NCBI GenBank assembly: GCA_025093555.1
Contig: JAIWNF010000037.1
Location: forward strand, 472,401-536,400
Direction: 5' to 3'
DNA length: 64,000 nucleotides
Source: Circinella umbellata
Lineage: Eukaryota > Mucoromycota > Mucoromycetes > Mucorales > Lichtheimiaceae
The notes under the pieces were generated by a model, which ran no database searches, was not told where the DNA came from, and saw only the letters and a list, made by a program, of their open reading frames with translations. Shown in pieces: positions 1 through 12,780 of this stretch. Numbering within the stretch: position 1 is the stretch's first letter; the number at the start of each line of letters is the position of its first letter. The translations under genes and the position numbers were made by a program.

Positions 1-361
1 TTACATTCATATTGTTGTATTTAGGTTCGCCTTCACTTTCACCACTACCACGAAAATCGAAGCGAAAGGAGGAATAAGGTAATTTTTGAGCTAATATGGG
101 TAAAAAGTAATAATTTTTATGACCTTATATACGTAATTGCTTAGTATATCAATAGTTTATAGTAGCAGTAGCAGTAGTAGTAGTAGCAGTAGCAGTAGCA
201 GTAGTAGTAGTAGTAGTAGTAGTAGTATAAGGAAATTCTGTACCTGGTGCACCATGTGTAATGAGAACAAGTCGCTTATCACTTTTAGTTTTGTCATTCA
301 AAATGCCAACAATGGTCTCTTGACCTGGAATCTTTACTCGTGTTTCTTCTGCTGTTGTCAT
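1..361 (-). CDS. Alpha/beta-hydrolase family protein, 5' part only (gene runs off the window)
   Basis: The start codon is at 361 on the minus strand. Exon 1 (361-244) ends in LITHGAPG. An intron (243-124) follows, and exon 2 (123-1) continues GHKNYYFLPILAQ and then FRFDFRGSGESEGEP. The HG turn after a hydrophobic strand and the later FDFRGSGES block are the usual first strands of serine alpha/beta hydrolases (oxyanion HG, then the D-x-R-G-x-G-x-S loop). The nucleophile and catalytic Asp/His would lie beyond the window, so substrate cannot be assigned. Splicing is phase-consistent (CCA G|GT CAT). The intron holds a long (TAC)n microsatellite. The first four bases of the window read GTAA on the minus strand, so another intron may begin exactly at the edge. 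Cytosolic location is assumed, because no signal peptide is visible. Confidence 0.72.
160..232. repeat. (TAG/CAG)n trinucleotide microsatellite inside the hydrolase intron
   Basis: A run of TAG and CAG triplets, reading TAC/TGC on the gene strand, occupies much of the 120-bp intron of the minus-strand hydrolase gene. It creates artefactual poly-Ser and poly-Thr open frames on both strands. Confidence 0.9.
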
Positions 362-665
362 AGCCTATTCGTTTCTTGGTAAAAAAAAGAAAAGAAGAAA
401 CGAAAAAGAAGAGAAGAGAAGGGAAGTTATAAAACGAGGCTGTTCTGTGACATTTATATACAAATTAACCATTTATGGCATGAATTCTGTGTACACCTTT
501 ATTTATTACTGAGTCAACTAAAAATAAAAATGAAAAGGATAAAGAAAAAGAGAAAGAGAAAAAAAAACATTTTTTTATTCTTGACATTTTTTTTTAATAC
601 TTTGCTATACAAAAAAAAGTATTATTCTAAATATACAATTTTGTCTGTTGGGGAAAGGGGATTAT

Positions 666-2835
666 TTATGGAGTACATCTGCCAGTGAAACGAGGATACA
701 ATGAGCATTCACGGACAGTGTAACGGTTCAATAACCAAGCGAGGAAACGTTCAACACCAAGACCATAACCACCATGAGGAGTGGTACCATACTTGCGTTG
801 ATCGGTGTACCAATAGTATGGGGCAGGGTCAATACCTTCCTTCTTGTATGCTTCCAATAATTCCTCCTAAATAAAATTATATATGAATATATACAGGTTA
901 TTTCATTTTCTTTTGTTGTTTATTATCAAATTCACTCTTCCATTTCAGTATTCCCCTCTACCAATAATAATATTATTAACTTACTCTATCGTTCATTCTC
1001 ATACTACCACCAACGATTTCACCAACGTTAGGCATCAAAACATCAACACTTTCAGTAACAGTACGATCGTCATCACACTTTTGCATATAGAAAGCCTTAA
1101 TATCGGCAGGGAAATGAGTCAAAAGAATAGGACGGTTGATCTTATCAGTCATGGCACGTTCAGGAGCTTCAGGGATATCTTCACCAAATTCATAAAAGGA
1201 ACCATCTTCCTTCTTAATATCATTGTCCTTCAAGTATTTAATAGCATCAGCATACTTCATACGCAAGAAAGGACGAGCAGGAGGTTGGAAACCAGGGTTC
1301 AATTGTTCAATCAATTTACGGGTAGGTTCATGAGCCATAATACGGTCAATGACATCACAAATCAAATCTTCCAAAGCATCCAACATTTCATCAAATGAGA
1401 TAAAGGCCATTTCAGCTTCCAAATGAGAATATTCGGATAAATGACGACGAGTGTGAGATTTTTCGGCACGATATGATTCAGCTAAGCAAAAGACATCACC
1501 AAGGGAAGGTAAACATGTTTCTAAATAAAGTTGAGAAGATTGGGTCAAGTAGGCCTTTTCACCATAATAGTTGAATTCGAACAAAGTAGCACCACCTTCG
1601 ACTTGGGTTTGAACCATACAAGGAGGTGTAACTTCGGTATAACCACGACTTTCATAATGAGCACGGAATGCTTTAATGACTTCAGCGCGAGCTTTCAAGA
1701 CAGCAGAAGCAGTTTCACCACGAAGAACCAAGTGACGGTTATCCAACATGTAGGATGGATCAGCATCAGTAGTGACCTTATTGTTGAAAGCATCATCACC
1801 ACCAGGTGCCTTACCAACAACGTACCAGTAGTCAACAACTAATTCATGGTTATCAGGAGCCTATATTATAATTTTTTTTATCAGTCAACTTTTCATTTAT
1901 AGATTTGAAAATTAAGTAATACCAGTTAGTTTTAACTTACAGTCTTGCCTTCAGGAAGAGCATTGATAACACCGTGAACAGTAATAGTAGATTCAACAGA
2001 AAGAGTGATGGCATCATAAGTATGGCACTATAATTTGTAATGATAATAATAAATTAAGTTCAGTCATCTAATTTCATTACTCATGATAATAATATATTAT
2101 TATGATTTTTACCTGCTTGCCAGTAAGAACACATTGAAGGTATCCAGAACCATCACGCAAAATGACGAACATCATATCTTTGCCTTGCACACGAAGACGA
2201 TGGACCCAACCAGATACTTTGACGCGTTTACCACGTGATTCAACACCTTGACGAATCTTGATCTAAATTATCATATTTTACCCCACATACCACAACAAAA
2301 TAACAGATTGTCAGTTTCCCTCCTATAATCCAATTTAACTTGCTCTTTTTTTTTATACCTTTTCAGCCTTTGGAAGACTTTCATCTTCAGTTAAAACAAT
2401 GGATTTAGCATGTTCAAGAGCTTTAGCTTCTTCTTCAGCTTTTTTGGCTTGTTCATCCTCTTGTTTCTTCTTTTGTTCTTCTTGTTTCTTAGCCTTGCGT
2501 TGTTGTTCAACAAGTGATTTTTTAGCCTTCTTTAAAGCAGCACCTGAGATATCTTTAAAGCCTTCTTCATCTTTTTTAACTTGGATTTTGACATTGTTGT
2601 CACCATCGCTTTTTTCAACAGCTTTAATAGCTGTCTTGAAAGGAGCTGATTGTGTACCGTTACCAGTTTCGTCGGAACCAACAAGTTCGTCGACGTAAAT
2701 AACTATTTTTTTTTCATAGAAATCGATTGTACATTAGTGTCTCTCTATAATGGTCGTTGTTATGTTGAACGTTGATGATGTTGATAATGTTGAAAAAAAT
2801 AAAGAAGAATACATACTGTCAGCTGGTGAAGACAT
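666..2835 (-). CDS. DED81: Asparaginyl-tRNA synthetase, cytoplasmic (class IIb)
   Basis: Attaches asparagine to tRNA-Asn in the cytosol using ATP. Six exons can be read: 2835-2817, 2702-2359, 2262-2113, 2027-1941, 1860-985 and 866-666. They sum to 1,677 nt, or 558 residues, close to the size of other eukaryotic cytosolic enzymes. The order is a short N-terminus, a Lys/Glu-rich helical extension ([20 protein letters not shown]), an OB-fold anticodon-binding domain ([16 protein letters not shown]), then the class II catalytic core. Motif 2 is seen as [19 protein letters not shown] and motif 3 as [16 protein letters not shown] near the C-terminus. The Lys-rich N-terminal extension is typical of eukaryotic AsnRS. 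Splice phases agree at all five junctions. The first intron falls after only 19 coding bases. The 5' end faces the molybdopterin synthase gene across about 190 bp. Confidence 0.95.
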
Positions 2836-3024
2836 TTAAGTGATATGTATATTATAAAAAAAAGAAGGTTATCTGCAACAAAAAAAAAGGGGTGGGGGTT
2901 ATTGAAAATTGCTTTGTTTAAAAAAAACTGAACATATACAAGTATAATTTAAAGCTAGTTTCGCTTGCACAAGCCACCAATTTAACCTATCTCTATAACC
3001 ATACCTTTTATTTTCATATATACC
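2836..3024. promoter_or_regulatory. Compact bidirectional promoter between AsnRS and molybdopterin synthase genes
   Basis: Only 189 bp separate the two divergent start codons. The stretch has A-rich runs and a C/T-rich patch but no element I can name. Both 5' UTRs and core promoters must fit here unless transcripts overlap. Confidence 0.5.
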
Positions 3025-3703
3025 ATGACTACAGAAACTAATGTCAGTGATGACAGCAATAACAAAAACCTTGTCAAAATTATGCTTGAGGATTTACCCA
3101 GTTTAGAAACCGTGTGTCAACTTGTACAAGATGACACGGCTGGTGCTATTGCCACCTTTTCGGGATTGACACGAGACACATTTGAAGGTGACTCATAATT
3201 ACCATCTTACTCTCCTTTTTCTTGTAATAATTATTCACTAGTGACAAGTAGTAGTATATGTATATATACTGACTCACGAAGAACCCGTTTAACGTTTGCG
3301 TAATATTGCATATATGCATTAATTGATACAATTTGACTCATGTATACATACTATATATATATATGATAAATAAGGCAAAAAAGTGGTACAATTGGATTAT
3401 GAAGCATATATTCCTATGGCAACTAAAGTACTCGAGGAACTTATCAAAGAAGCTAGAAAAAAATGGATTTTGAAGCATATTGCTATATATCATCGTATTG
3501 GTACGGTTCCTGTGGGTCAAGTGAGTGTGATAGTAGCCGTTTCTTCTGCTCATCGACGTGAAGGTTTACGAGCCACAGAATATCTTATTGATCATTTAAA
3601 AGATCGCTGTCCTATTTGGAAAAAAGAAATATATGAAGATGGTAGCGTTTGGAAAGGAACTTGTGAAGGTTGTCGACTTGATAAGCATATTCATAAACCA
3701 TAA
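3025..3703 (+). CDS. MOCS2B: Molybdopterin synthase catalytic (large) subunit, MoaE/MOCS2B family
   Basis: Inserts two sulphurs, carried by the thiocarboxylated small subunit, into precursor Z to make molybdopterin in molybdenum-cofactor synthesis. Two exons (3025-3187 and 3375-3703) give 163 residues, a normal length for the family; the phase-1 junction reads GAA G|GC. Family hallmarks are visible: HIAIYHRIGTVPVGQVSV, then the SSAHRREGLRATEYLIDHLK helix, then CPIWKKEIYEDGSVWKG, which contains the conserved K-x-E region of the active site. The C-terminus has a short CEGC pair. The small subunit is not in the window. Mo-enzymes such as nitrate reductase or sulphite oxidase would be the users of the product. 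Confidence 0.93.
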
Positions 3704-3895
3704 AAAATAATAATTTATTCATTTATTTGTAAACTGTCTGTTTTACTTTAAGTTTTTCATTTTTTTTTTGGGGGAGGGGAGAGAGGGGGGATTAGGAGTA
3801 ATTTGGAATACTTGTATATAGAACAAAAAAAACATATGATATCGTTTGTATAGAGATAGAACAAAGAACTTGTATATGTTAGTAGACTACGTTGT

Positions 3896-6152
3896 TTAGT
3901 ACCGTTTCATTAATCGAATATGTAATTTATCTGGTCCTAATAATCCGACACCACCACTTCCTTGATTCTTGAGTCCATTTTCATGTTCGCTCATAGGTAC
4001 TAATTCCCAAGTATATTTTCGAAGCATCATGGCTTGAACTACTCTTTGTTCAGCAAGACTGAAATTCATTCCTATACATACGCGTGGTCCATATCCGAAT
4101 GGAATATACAAATTATTGCTATTCACAGTAGAGTCATCATCATTGACTTTATGTTTGTCTTTATGATTACTGAAACGATCTGGATTAAACTCGTATGGAT
4201 CTGGCCAATATTTTTCAAGATGGTGAGCACAATAAAGTTCCATAGTAACCCGTGTTCCTTTCGGAATGAAGAATTGACCAATACGAGTATCACAACTAGC
4301 AATACGAGCCAAATTACCACTTGTGGGCGGATTGATACGCATGGTTTCTTTGATACAATTGTTTACAAAAGGCATTTGGCGTAAATGTTCATGAGTGGGC
4401 AAAATGTCGTATTGAGCATCACCTAGCACAGAAAGAACTTCCTGTCGTGCGCGTTCTTGCATATCGGGATGTTTTGCCAAGTAATACATGGTACTAGCAG
4501 TTGCACTTGCTGTGGTTTCATGTCCTGTTTATAAATATACGTATAGATATAGGTATAAGAGTTTTTATATTGTTGTCATTAGCCAAGAGAATGAAATGTA
4601 TAGTGTAAACATGATAAATTGACTTGTTATTTTTTTTAAAAAAAGTAAAGAGGTACGTATTCATAATATAAATAAATACACATTACGAACCGGCAACAAA
4701 AAATACAGCCAAGTTAGCAACAAGTTCACCATTTGTAAGAAATCGATCTTCACTACGGTGAGGTGGAAGTGTATCTTCGTTTAAAGCAGCTTCAATCATC
4801 AATGTCAATAAGTCTTTATGTTTATCTAATGTTGCTTCTGTATTAGATAAAATAGCATTTTTTCGTTCTTGAATAATGCCATATAAAACCCGTCTCAGTT
4901 TCTCATTTGCAATACGTGCACGATTACGATAGGGGATCCATCGAGATGGAATAGCAGCATAAGCAGGAAAGAGATACACCAATGGATCACGTACAATACC
5001 TAACAGAGTGTATATAACACAATAGTAAAATATAAATATTGTTATCAATTATTATCGTTACGCTATTGATTGTCATATACATATACTATATATCACTTAC
5101 TAAACGCATGCTTATACAAGACAGCATAGGGTGATTTTGCATCACGTACAGCTCCCATATCAAAATTCTATATATTGTATCATTTTTGTATTATTAGCAT
5201 CTTCATTAGTCTTACGTATTGTAATTTTTATGGTAGGTAATTACAAAGAAAAAAAAGAAAAAGAAACGTACAAACACACCAAGTCCCAGACAATCTAAAG
5301 CATATCTTCATACATATATATACAGTATAAAAATATATTACTGCTATTAATAATTACATCTTCTTAGAAATTTAACTTATTCTGTAGTCCAATAAGTGAA
5401 CATATTTTTTATTTTCTTTTCATATATAAAATTACCTTCGCATATAATCAGCAAAATCGATATCAGTTGTGTTTTCAGCATCTATTGCTGAAAACATGGT
5501 TGAAGCAATGTTACCAAAAACATGGACTGGCATAGCACGATGAAAAACTGGATTAGCTACACGTCTTTGGCGCCTCCATTCAGTATATCCTGAATTTCCT
5601 AAATTTGGTTCAGGATTAGTCAAGATCAAATCCTTTATTAATATATAAATATTACACATATTAGCTAAAGCGGATAATAACATAATTCATAAAACAATCG
5701 ACTCAAACTTAATATTAAAGAAAACGACTTACAGGATCAAGCGATGCATTAATTTCTTTAGGAAATGTTTTCGAATTCTTGAGCATTTGTTGAAGTAAAA
5801 TAGGGTCTCCAATAGTAACAGTCCATTGACCCATCATATATTTTGTACATAATCCATGTTCAGCCATTAAAGACATTAATAATTTTTCAGAACGTACATC
5901 AGCACTTTCTCCCTTCAAACTACTCCAAAACCAACTGATAGTATTTACACGTGGGATATGCCATAATCGATATGGAACAATAATAGCTTTACTGATCTTG
6001 TAGGTAATTGTTAAGAGACCCCATGAAAGAACAAATATTTTCGGATGATGACGGATCATTCTGGTCATCCACACTATATAAGATTGAGATATTTGAAATA
6101 TATTGATTTCACTTGCATTTTGAAGGATAGTTACTGCAGCACTTGGTTTCAT
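3896..6152 (-). CDS. Cytochrome P450 monooxygenase, membrane anchored
   Basis: Haem-thiolate monooxygenase, probably ER-bound and served by a separate NADPH-P450 reductase. Six exons can be traced: about 6152-5733, 5632-5436, 5312-5271, 5169-5099, 5000-4690 and 4524-3896. An N-terminal hydrophobic segment (KIFVLSWGLLTITYKISKA) acts as the anchor. The I-helix AGHETTA is restored when the intron at about 4.53-4.69 kb is removed. The K-helix ExxR is in CIKETMRINPP, the PERF-like region is FNPDRFSN, and the haem loop FGYGPRVCIG supplies the cysteine ligand near the C-terminus. All catalytic signatures are intact. The exact CYP family and substrate cannot be fixed from motifs; fungal fatty-acid/alkane-type and xenobiotic P450s are possible. 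It stands alone, not in an evident secondary-metabolite cluster. Confidence 0.92.
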
Positions 6153-6935
6153 GATATAATAATAATACGTAATAAAAAAAGGTATAAGAAAGAGAGAGAA
6201 GGTGAAAAGGAAACAAAAAATTATATTCAGCAGTTTTTATTTCCAGTTGGATTACTTTGTTTTCGTTGTTGTGTAGTACATGATCAAAAATAAAGTGAAA
6301 AAAAACAGGGTTCTGACAGCTTTTAATCATGTCCCTTAAAACTTTTTTTTTCTGGTGATAAATAATAACATAATGTATAGGAGCTCATCTAAACAGTAAC
6401 TTTAATCCATATATGGGTAAAATCCGAACTTTTGACCGCTCCTATGCATGCATATAGAACGAACATGAAAGTATATGTTTATCGTCATCCTTCTTTTTTT
6501 TTCATTGTTAAATGATTATAAGTAATAGCTTGGTCTCATAATTAATGACGGTTCTACATATCACTTTTTCTTCATACTAAATAAGACTGTAATATAATTA
6601 AGTGGCTTATAGAAAAAATCCTCAACTTTATTCTTTTGATATTATATAAAAATAAGATAAATGAGATATAAAAAAAAACAGGGAAAGCTTAATGAAGCTG
6701 TAGAATATATAGAGTAGTTGTTATTTTTTCTAAGAAGAAAAATAGTAATAAATTTGATAATAAAGATAACCAAAAGATAAAAAAAATTAAGAGTTGTCAT
6801 GGGCTTGTGTGTTTGTGTACGTGATATTTTTTGTAGGTAGTAAAAGTTATTGTTAATTTGTCTAAAAAAACTACTAAAAAGTAAAGAAGGGGGGGGGTAT
6901 ATACTCTGAGACCTGTTCTTTATTACTATTTATGA
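6153..6935. other. Intergenic, AT-rich; nothing recognised
   Basis: About 780 bp between the P450 start codon and the 3' end of the Rax2-like gene. It holds T- and A-tracts and a poly-G run near 6890-6897. No coding frame, RNA gene or repeat element was recognised. Short frames at 6045-6330 are not supported. Confidence 0.6.
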
Positions 6936-9900
6936 TTAAGAGGGCTTGGACTCGGTTACATAGTTGCTAGGGAACAAGCCAGAGATTGGGTTCCCAGAAC
7001 CATCATCTTTATATCCCATCCACCATACATTATCACTGGTATCTGTTACAACAATTGGGTTATTTGTATCAAACCCTAATTCACCATACTCTTTGGCATC
7101 AAATGGATATTTTGCATAATAGAGTCGTGGATTATCATCACTTGCTTCTTCTGTTGTATTACCTATTGCTGCTGCCATTAATGCCCCAAAAGCTGTAATA
7201 GTAGCAGAAGGTATTTGAGATCCACTTGGATCAGGTAATGGTGATGTTGGTTGGTCTAATGTCTTTTCATTGGATGGTCCTGCAGCTGCGGCTGTACCAG
7301 CACCAGCAATAGCGGCAGCTGCTCCTGCTCCTAGTGTACCTGCTTGTGCAGCATCCAACATGGCAACAAGACTCGACGGTCGATTTTGACCTGCGATATA
7401 AGGTGGCATAGGTTCTGGGGTATCTTTGACATTATTACGTCGTTTGGCAAAAAGAGCTAATAAACCAGCTCCTACCAATACAAAGATCAAACCAAGAGAT
7501 ATAGCAATAGATATAAGAATGACTGCTGGGACAGGTAAATGATCTATTACATTTTTTTAAAAAAATATCGAGCAATAATAGTTTGTTGTTAATATTATTA
7601 CATGAATGGTTTCAACACCCAACAACATATGTTTGAATGTTGAATTTGACGAAAGAGAGAGAGGGGCGAGAGGAGAAAGAGAAGATATACAATGAATGAA
7701 TACTTACGAATGATATCTGTTATTGTACAACAACGTGTTTCATGGAACACTTGTTGAATTTGACCTGGTGTACCATCGTATTTTGTTGACAATGTGTACG
7801 GGAACCAATCATGACCATCAAATAATGCAGCACTAACATTACCATGTTCTTGTAATTCTAAATGCCCAACAAGGAGAAGCATATTGTCAGTATTAGGTGG
7901 ATAACGAGCATTTGATGGAGATTCTTGAATTGGCATAAATAACATTTGACGAATATTACTTGAGGGACCCAAATTAGCTGTTCAACAAAAATTAAAAATG
8001 AATTTAGATATAGTTTGAAATTGAAATGAAAAAAAAATGTATTTTCCATCCTTTTGTGTGTGTTCGCAGTAGTATAATAATTTTTCTTCTTACCCATATT
8101 CGAATATTGGTGTCCATCCCAAGTACCAAGATATCCACCCGATCCATTAGAGCCGGCTACAATAACATCACTTGGACCATTTAAAACAGCTGTCGGCGTT
8201 CCTGCCATTGTATCCGATGGAGACATGGGTACCCAACTACTACTAGATGATGAAGAATCATCTTGTGATACTTGTGCAGCATATGTTGGGTTATTATCTA
8301 CAGTAATATCACCCACAACAGTAATTTGATTATTCGCTACCGCAACATCATGTACTTGGCCAGTCATACCAGGAGCCACCTCATTCCATTGTCGTGTTTG
8401 AGTATCCAATTTACAAACGGAAGAGCAATGCATCGATGATCCAACAAAAGTAAAATCACCACCAATAAAAATGGCATTTCCATCAGGTTGTGATTGTATC
8501 ACGTTCACTGTACCAGGAGAACCACCTTGCTGAGTTCCATAAACACCACCAACATCTTGTGCTTGTTGTTGTTTAAGATCATAAATGGCAAAACTCGTCA
8601 CTTGTGTTTTACCAATAGTGCCTTGAAATTGTCCACCAATATAAAGGGTATCTTTCAAAATATAAAGTGAATATACTTGTCCTTGCAAGTCACCTAATCC
8701 TTGCCATTGACCGTCTTGATATAATGCAATAGTTGTATTTTGATTATTGTTGTTGATTGTAAATGGACCCCCACCAATAATAACAACCGTCTTATTTTGA
8801 CCATCCGATGTAACATTATGCCAGAAGACACCTGTATGAATATTATTATTTTTTGACGGAGGAAAAGGAAAAACATAAGGTGACCAGATTTGATGAGAAT
8901 CCACAACAGCAGCATTATCAGCACGATAGGTTTGTGCTCCATGAATGCCACCAGCAAGGATTTCTGTAGTTTCATTCATAGAATGAGAAGATATCAACTG
9001 GCCAACCAATAATGATTTAGGTTGGGCCCATTGATTTCCAGTAACGTTCCAAAAAGCATTCCCAAAGGATGGTGTTTTATGATCTGTTGCGGTAGTAGTG
9101 AATTCTTGTTGATGTAAAATGTGAGTGAAATTACCAGAAAAGGTAATTGTTGAATTATCAGCTGATCGCACAACCTTGGTAGCTGGACCGTCAACACCCT
9201 GCAGATTTGTTTTGTTTGTTTACTTGTCAGTATATAATTATTAAAATGTATTTATTTATTTTATTTACCATTCCTATAGTACCCCACGTTGATGAAGTTG
9301 TATCGAATTGAGCAAGATTATTAAATGCTCTTGATGAATTTGTAAGTGTTCCATTGAATGCCCCAGCAACAAATAAAGCTATAAAAAATTAATTATTTGT
9401 TTGTTTGTTAGATAAAAAAAAGAAATACTCATGCGTACGATACAAACACATTATACACTCACATGATCTAATTAATAACAAATCATAGACTGTGCCATTA
9501 ACGCCACCATTTAATGGAACTAAGGCACCCTCGCCATTGCTTAGACTATAATCATAAGAAACAACGCCTCGATAGGTACTATTTAAACCGGAAAATTGTC
9601 CACCAATATATAAAATATTTCCAATAGATGCGTCAATAGATCGTATAATAGACCCAGGTGGTAATTGTTCTATGTATTCATTTTTTTTTTTAAAAAAAAG
9701 GTAGATCAGTGTACTTGATTAATATTAAAGAAAAGAGAAGAATTTTTTCATTTTACGAGAAAAAAAAAGAAATAAATTACCAGACAGTGGTTTCCAAGCA
9801 GGAGTAATATTTTGTGTATAATTCGATGGACTATATTCCAAAATACTGACAAGTGTTGCATTGGTACCATTACGAATGAATTGAATTGAATTTGCAACAA

Positions 9901-11876
9901 TACTGACTGTACTACCAGAAGCAGTCGCATTATGTGCTACAGATAACGTGATTGTTGGTTGAAATGCACTATTGGATGCAGGAACAAATCCATTATATAT
10001 CAAAGTATTCATATCTTCATAATTATTTTGATCAATGGTAATTATCGTTGGTTGAACGCCTGGTGTTAATTGCAAAGTTAAATCCACTTGAGTTCGTTCA
10101 TTACACGTGCTACTACCTACGCAGCCTGGCGTAGTTGCATAAACGGAATATTGACCCTGGACCGGTATATATCTAATAAATAAATAAATTTATTTATTTA
10201 ATTGTGTTTCATTATAACTCGGTTTCTTTCCTAAAAGAAATAGACGCTTGTGTGACACTATTTCAACTTACGGTGAATAAGTAACCGAGGCATTGGATGT
10301 AGCTAATTCTGAAGCAGGAAACGTAGTTGTCATGAAATTTTGATATGCTCCATATACAAATCGTTCTTCCCAATTTCCTGTTGTACTGGATGATGGAGAT
10401 GGAGTAGATCCACAAGAATTTGTGTTACTCCCTGAAGCACCTGTATGTGCGTATACAGCAATATCTAAAAAAAATCATCAATATATAGTTATAATATATA
10501 TCTTACAAGAGTTTAGAAAGAGAAGTTACTACTAACCTGATTTAAATATTTGAACATGTCTTAAACCACCACCCTGACCATACCAAGAATCAATTTGAAT
10601 ACGAATGCCTGATGATGTACTTTCTGAATTTAATACAGTAAAATCTTGATATTCAATATTTGGATCATTTGAAAGCTCACAATCTGTAGTGCATGTTGTT
10701 ACTTGTTGTGTTGTTGGATCTATATAAGATAATTCAAAATATTCATTCGTTCCTAATGCAATGATACTGATATCAATCATGTTTTTAGTATGAGTATTAT
10801 AAAAGTTTTGTTTTTCGCTTTTGTTGAAGTTGCTCTTTACCTGAAAGATTTTGTACCATGATTTGGTTCTTTTACATTTGATATACGAAACATTGAAGGT
10901 TGAATAGGATATCCGAAATTAGCATCCCAATAACCTGGAACACCATCTTGTAATAACCATGGTTGTGATTGATTATCATTATTTGATTGACAAATAGCAT
11001 TATTTGGATCACTAAAGTTTCCTGTTAATGCACCATTTCCTGATGAAACTTGCTGATTAGAATAAAGAATATTGTGATGAGTTAAATTATATATGCATGA
11101 TAAACAATAAATTATAAAAAGATGAAAAAAAAATTGATATTTACAGTAGGTGCATTCATATTAACAGGTTGACTTGAAATAGCATTAAAATATTGTCCAT
11201 CACCTGTAGCTTCAAATCGACCTCCAAATAAAATTGTATTCATTAATGTATTGCGATTAATTGTATAAACAGGCCCATTAAAACCTTTCCAAGGCACAGA
11301 ACCCCACGTCTGATTGTTTATATGCCAGATAGCTGCATGTCCAGCAAACGATGTCAAGGTATCATTCGATACACCAATAGGTGCAGTAAAATCACCACCA
11401 ACATAGACTGTATCTGATTCACAATACAGTGCATAAACAGCACCATCTAGACCTTGACCTAATGTATCAAATGCTTGACTGATTTGATTATAACGTACAA
11501 TACGATTCACCAATGTATTATTTAATGTCGTAAATGACCCACCAATATATAAATCATACGAATTTAAAGAATTTGTCGTTGACGTTGGTACAAGACATGT
11601 TGTAAAAATATCACCATCAGAAGCAGTACCCAACAATTCATAGGTATTGTTGTTGTGTAATAAGATAGCACCAGGGTCATATATTGATTCGAATTGTTTG
11701 TTATTTTTAAAGGGTGATATACCTGCATAGTCGCCTGCAAAACCGAGTTGACCTACAGCATCAGATCGTACGTTGGGTAGATCTATGGCAGCAGTGAAGC
11801 TATGTTGTTGTGAAAATAATAATAATAATAATAATGGTAATAATAATAATGGTTGTAAGTTGAATGATCGAGACAT
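6936..11876 (-). CDS. RAX2: Rax2-like cortical polarity marker with C-terminal cytoplasmic SH3 domain
   Basis: Starts at 11876 with a signal peptide (LLLLPLLLLLLFSQQHSF). A very long N-glycosylation-rich ectodomain follows, with repeated kelch-like blades such as YIGGSFTT, TVYVGGDFT, ILFGGRFEATG, ILYIGGQFSGL and IFIGGDFTFVG. Next come a single membrane helix (AVILISIAISLGLIFVLVGA) with a basic stop-transfer KRR, an Ala-rich linker and a final SH3 domain (LYYAKYPFDAKEYGELGF, then NVWWMGY, then GLFPSNYV). About ten exons are needed, spanning roughly 11876-11145, 11053-10854, 10780-10541, 10465-10272, 10173-9781, 9670-9464, 9380-9269, 9200-8095, 7980-7708 and 7548-6936. In yeasts Rax2 marks division and polarity sites at the cortex. 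The SH3 tail suggests direct recruitment of proline-rich partners here. Exon edges are approximate. Confidence 0.85.
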
Positions 11877-12780
11877 GACTAAATTGAGTAATGTATTTTT
11901 GTTGATATCGAGTGTTTAAGTTGAATTATAAAGTAATTGTAAGTTTATATATAGTTTGTAATATATAATCGTAATTAATTAAGAGCCTTCCTTCCATCAA
12001 CTCTTTGATTCCACCCTTTGAATGATGGTTTTAAAAATTATAATTTTTTTTCTGAAAGAGATGATGAATGTAGAATATAAAGCTGGAAGGAGGAGGTAGA
12101 GGTTACTGACGAAATAAGGTAGTGGTGTTGTTTTTCGTTTTTTTTTGTTGTTATTTTTGCTATTGTTATTCGCTAGTAATACTAATCGCACATACCAAGC
12201 AACTAACTAACAACAAAAAGAAAGTCTATAAAGAGTAAAAGTAAAAACAACTACTCGAAAAAAAAAATATTTAATGATGTGTGTGCCTTGTCTATATTTG
12301 AGTAACATGAAAGGGCGGAGCGAAATGAAAATCGGTTTTGATTTATTACCTGAACGCCGACAGCTCGCACGCAGTAAAGAAGATAATAGATAATCTTTTA
12401 AGAACAAAAAGAGGGCAAAAGTGATTATTATTATTGTTAGTTATTTAATCATGAAAAAAGAAAAGAAGAGAAAAGAAAAAAAAAAGAGGGAGTAAGTATA
12501 TATGTTTATATATATTTATCTACATATAATTTATAGGAGTATACATATAAGTTATAAGTATAGTATCATAGGAGCCCCGGGTTTCATAAGCAGACAGGAG
12601 GAAGAAGATTCTGCTCATGAAGCACCACGATTTTTAAAGGTGGTACAAGAAGTTTTAGGTAAAATGTCCTACTCTTTTTGGATTCAATCTCATTCACATT
12701 TAATTTTTGAGTGCTTAATCTCTTTTTTTTCTTTATTTCTTTTCCTTTTCTAAGACAACTAAATAAACCTTCTCTATACG
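11877..12780. promoter_or_regulatory. Divergent intergenic region between Rax2-like and RhoGAP genes
   Basis: About 900 bp of AT-rich DNA upstream of both genes. Near 12,540-12,660 there is a short GC-richer open stretch that ends in a plausible donor (GTAAAATG) and is followed by a CTAAG acceptor just before the RhoGAP start. It may be a 5' UTR exon of the RhoGAP transcript. Nothing else was recognised. Confidence 0.45.

Noticed and set aside
137..382. Poly-Ser frame on the plus strand
   Set aside because: It is the TAG/CAG microsatellite in the intron of the minus-strand hydrolase gene, read on the wrong strand.
12502..12753. 83-codon frame just upstream of the RhoGAP gene
   Set aside because: Starts in AT-repeat sequence and does not join the RhoGAP frame; at most part of it is a 5' UTR exon.
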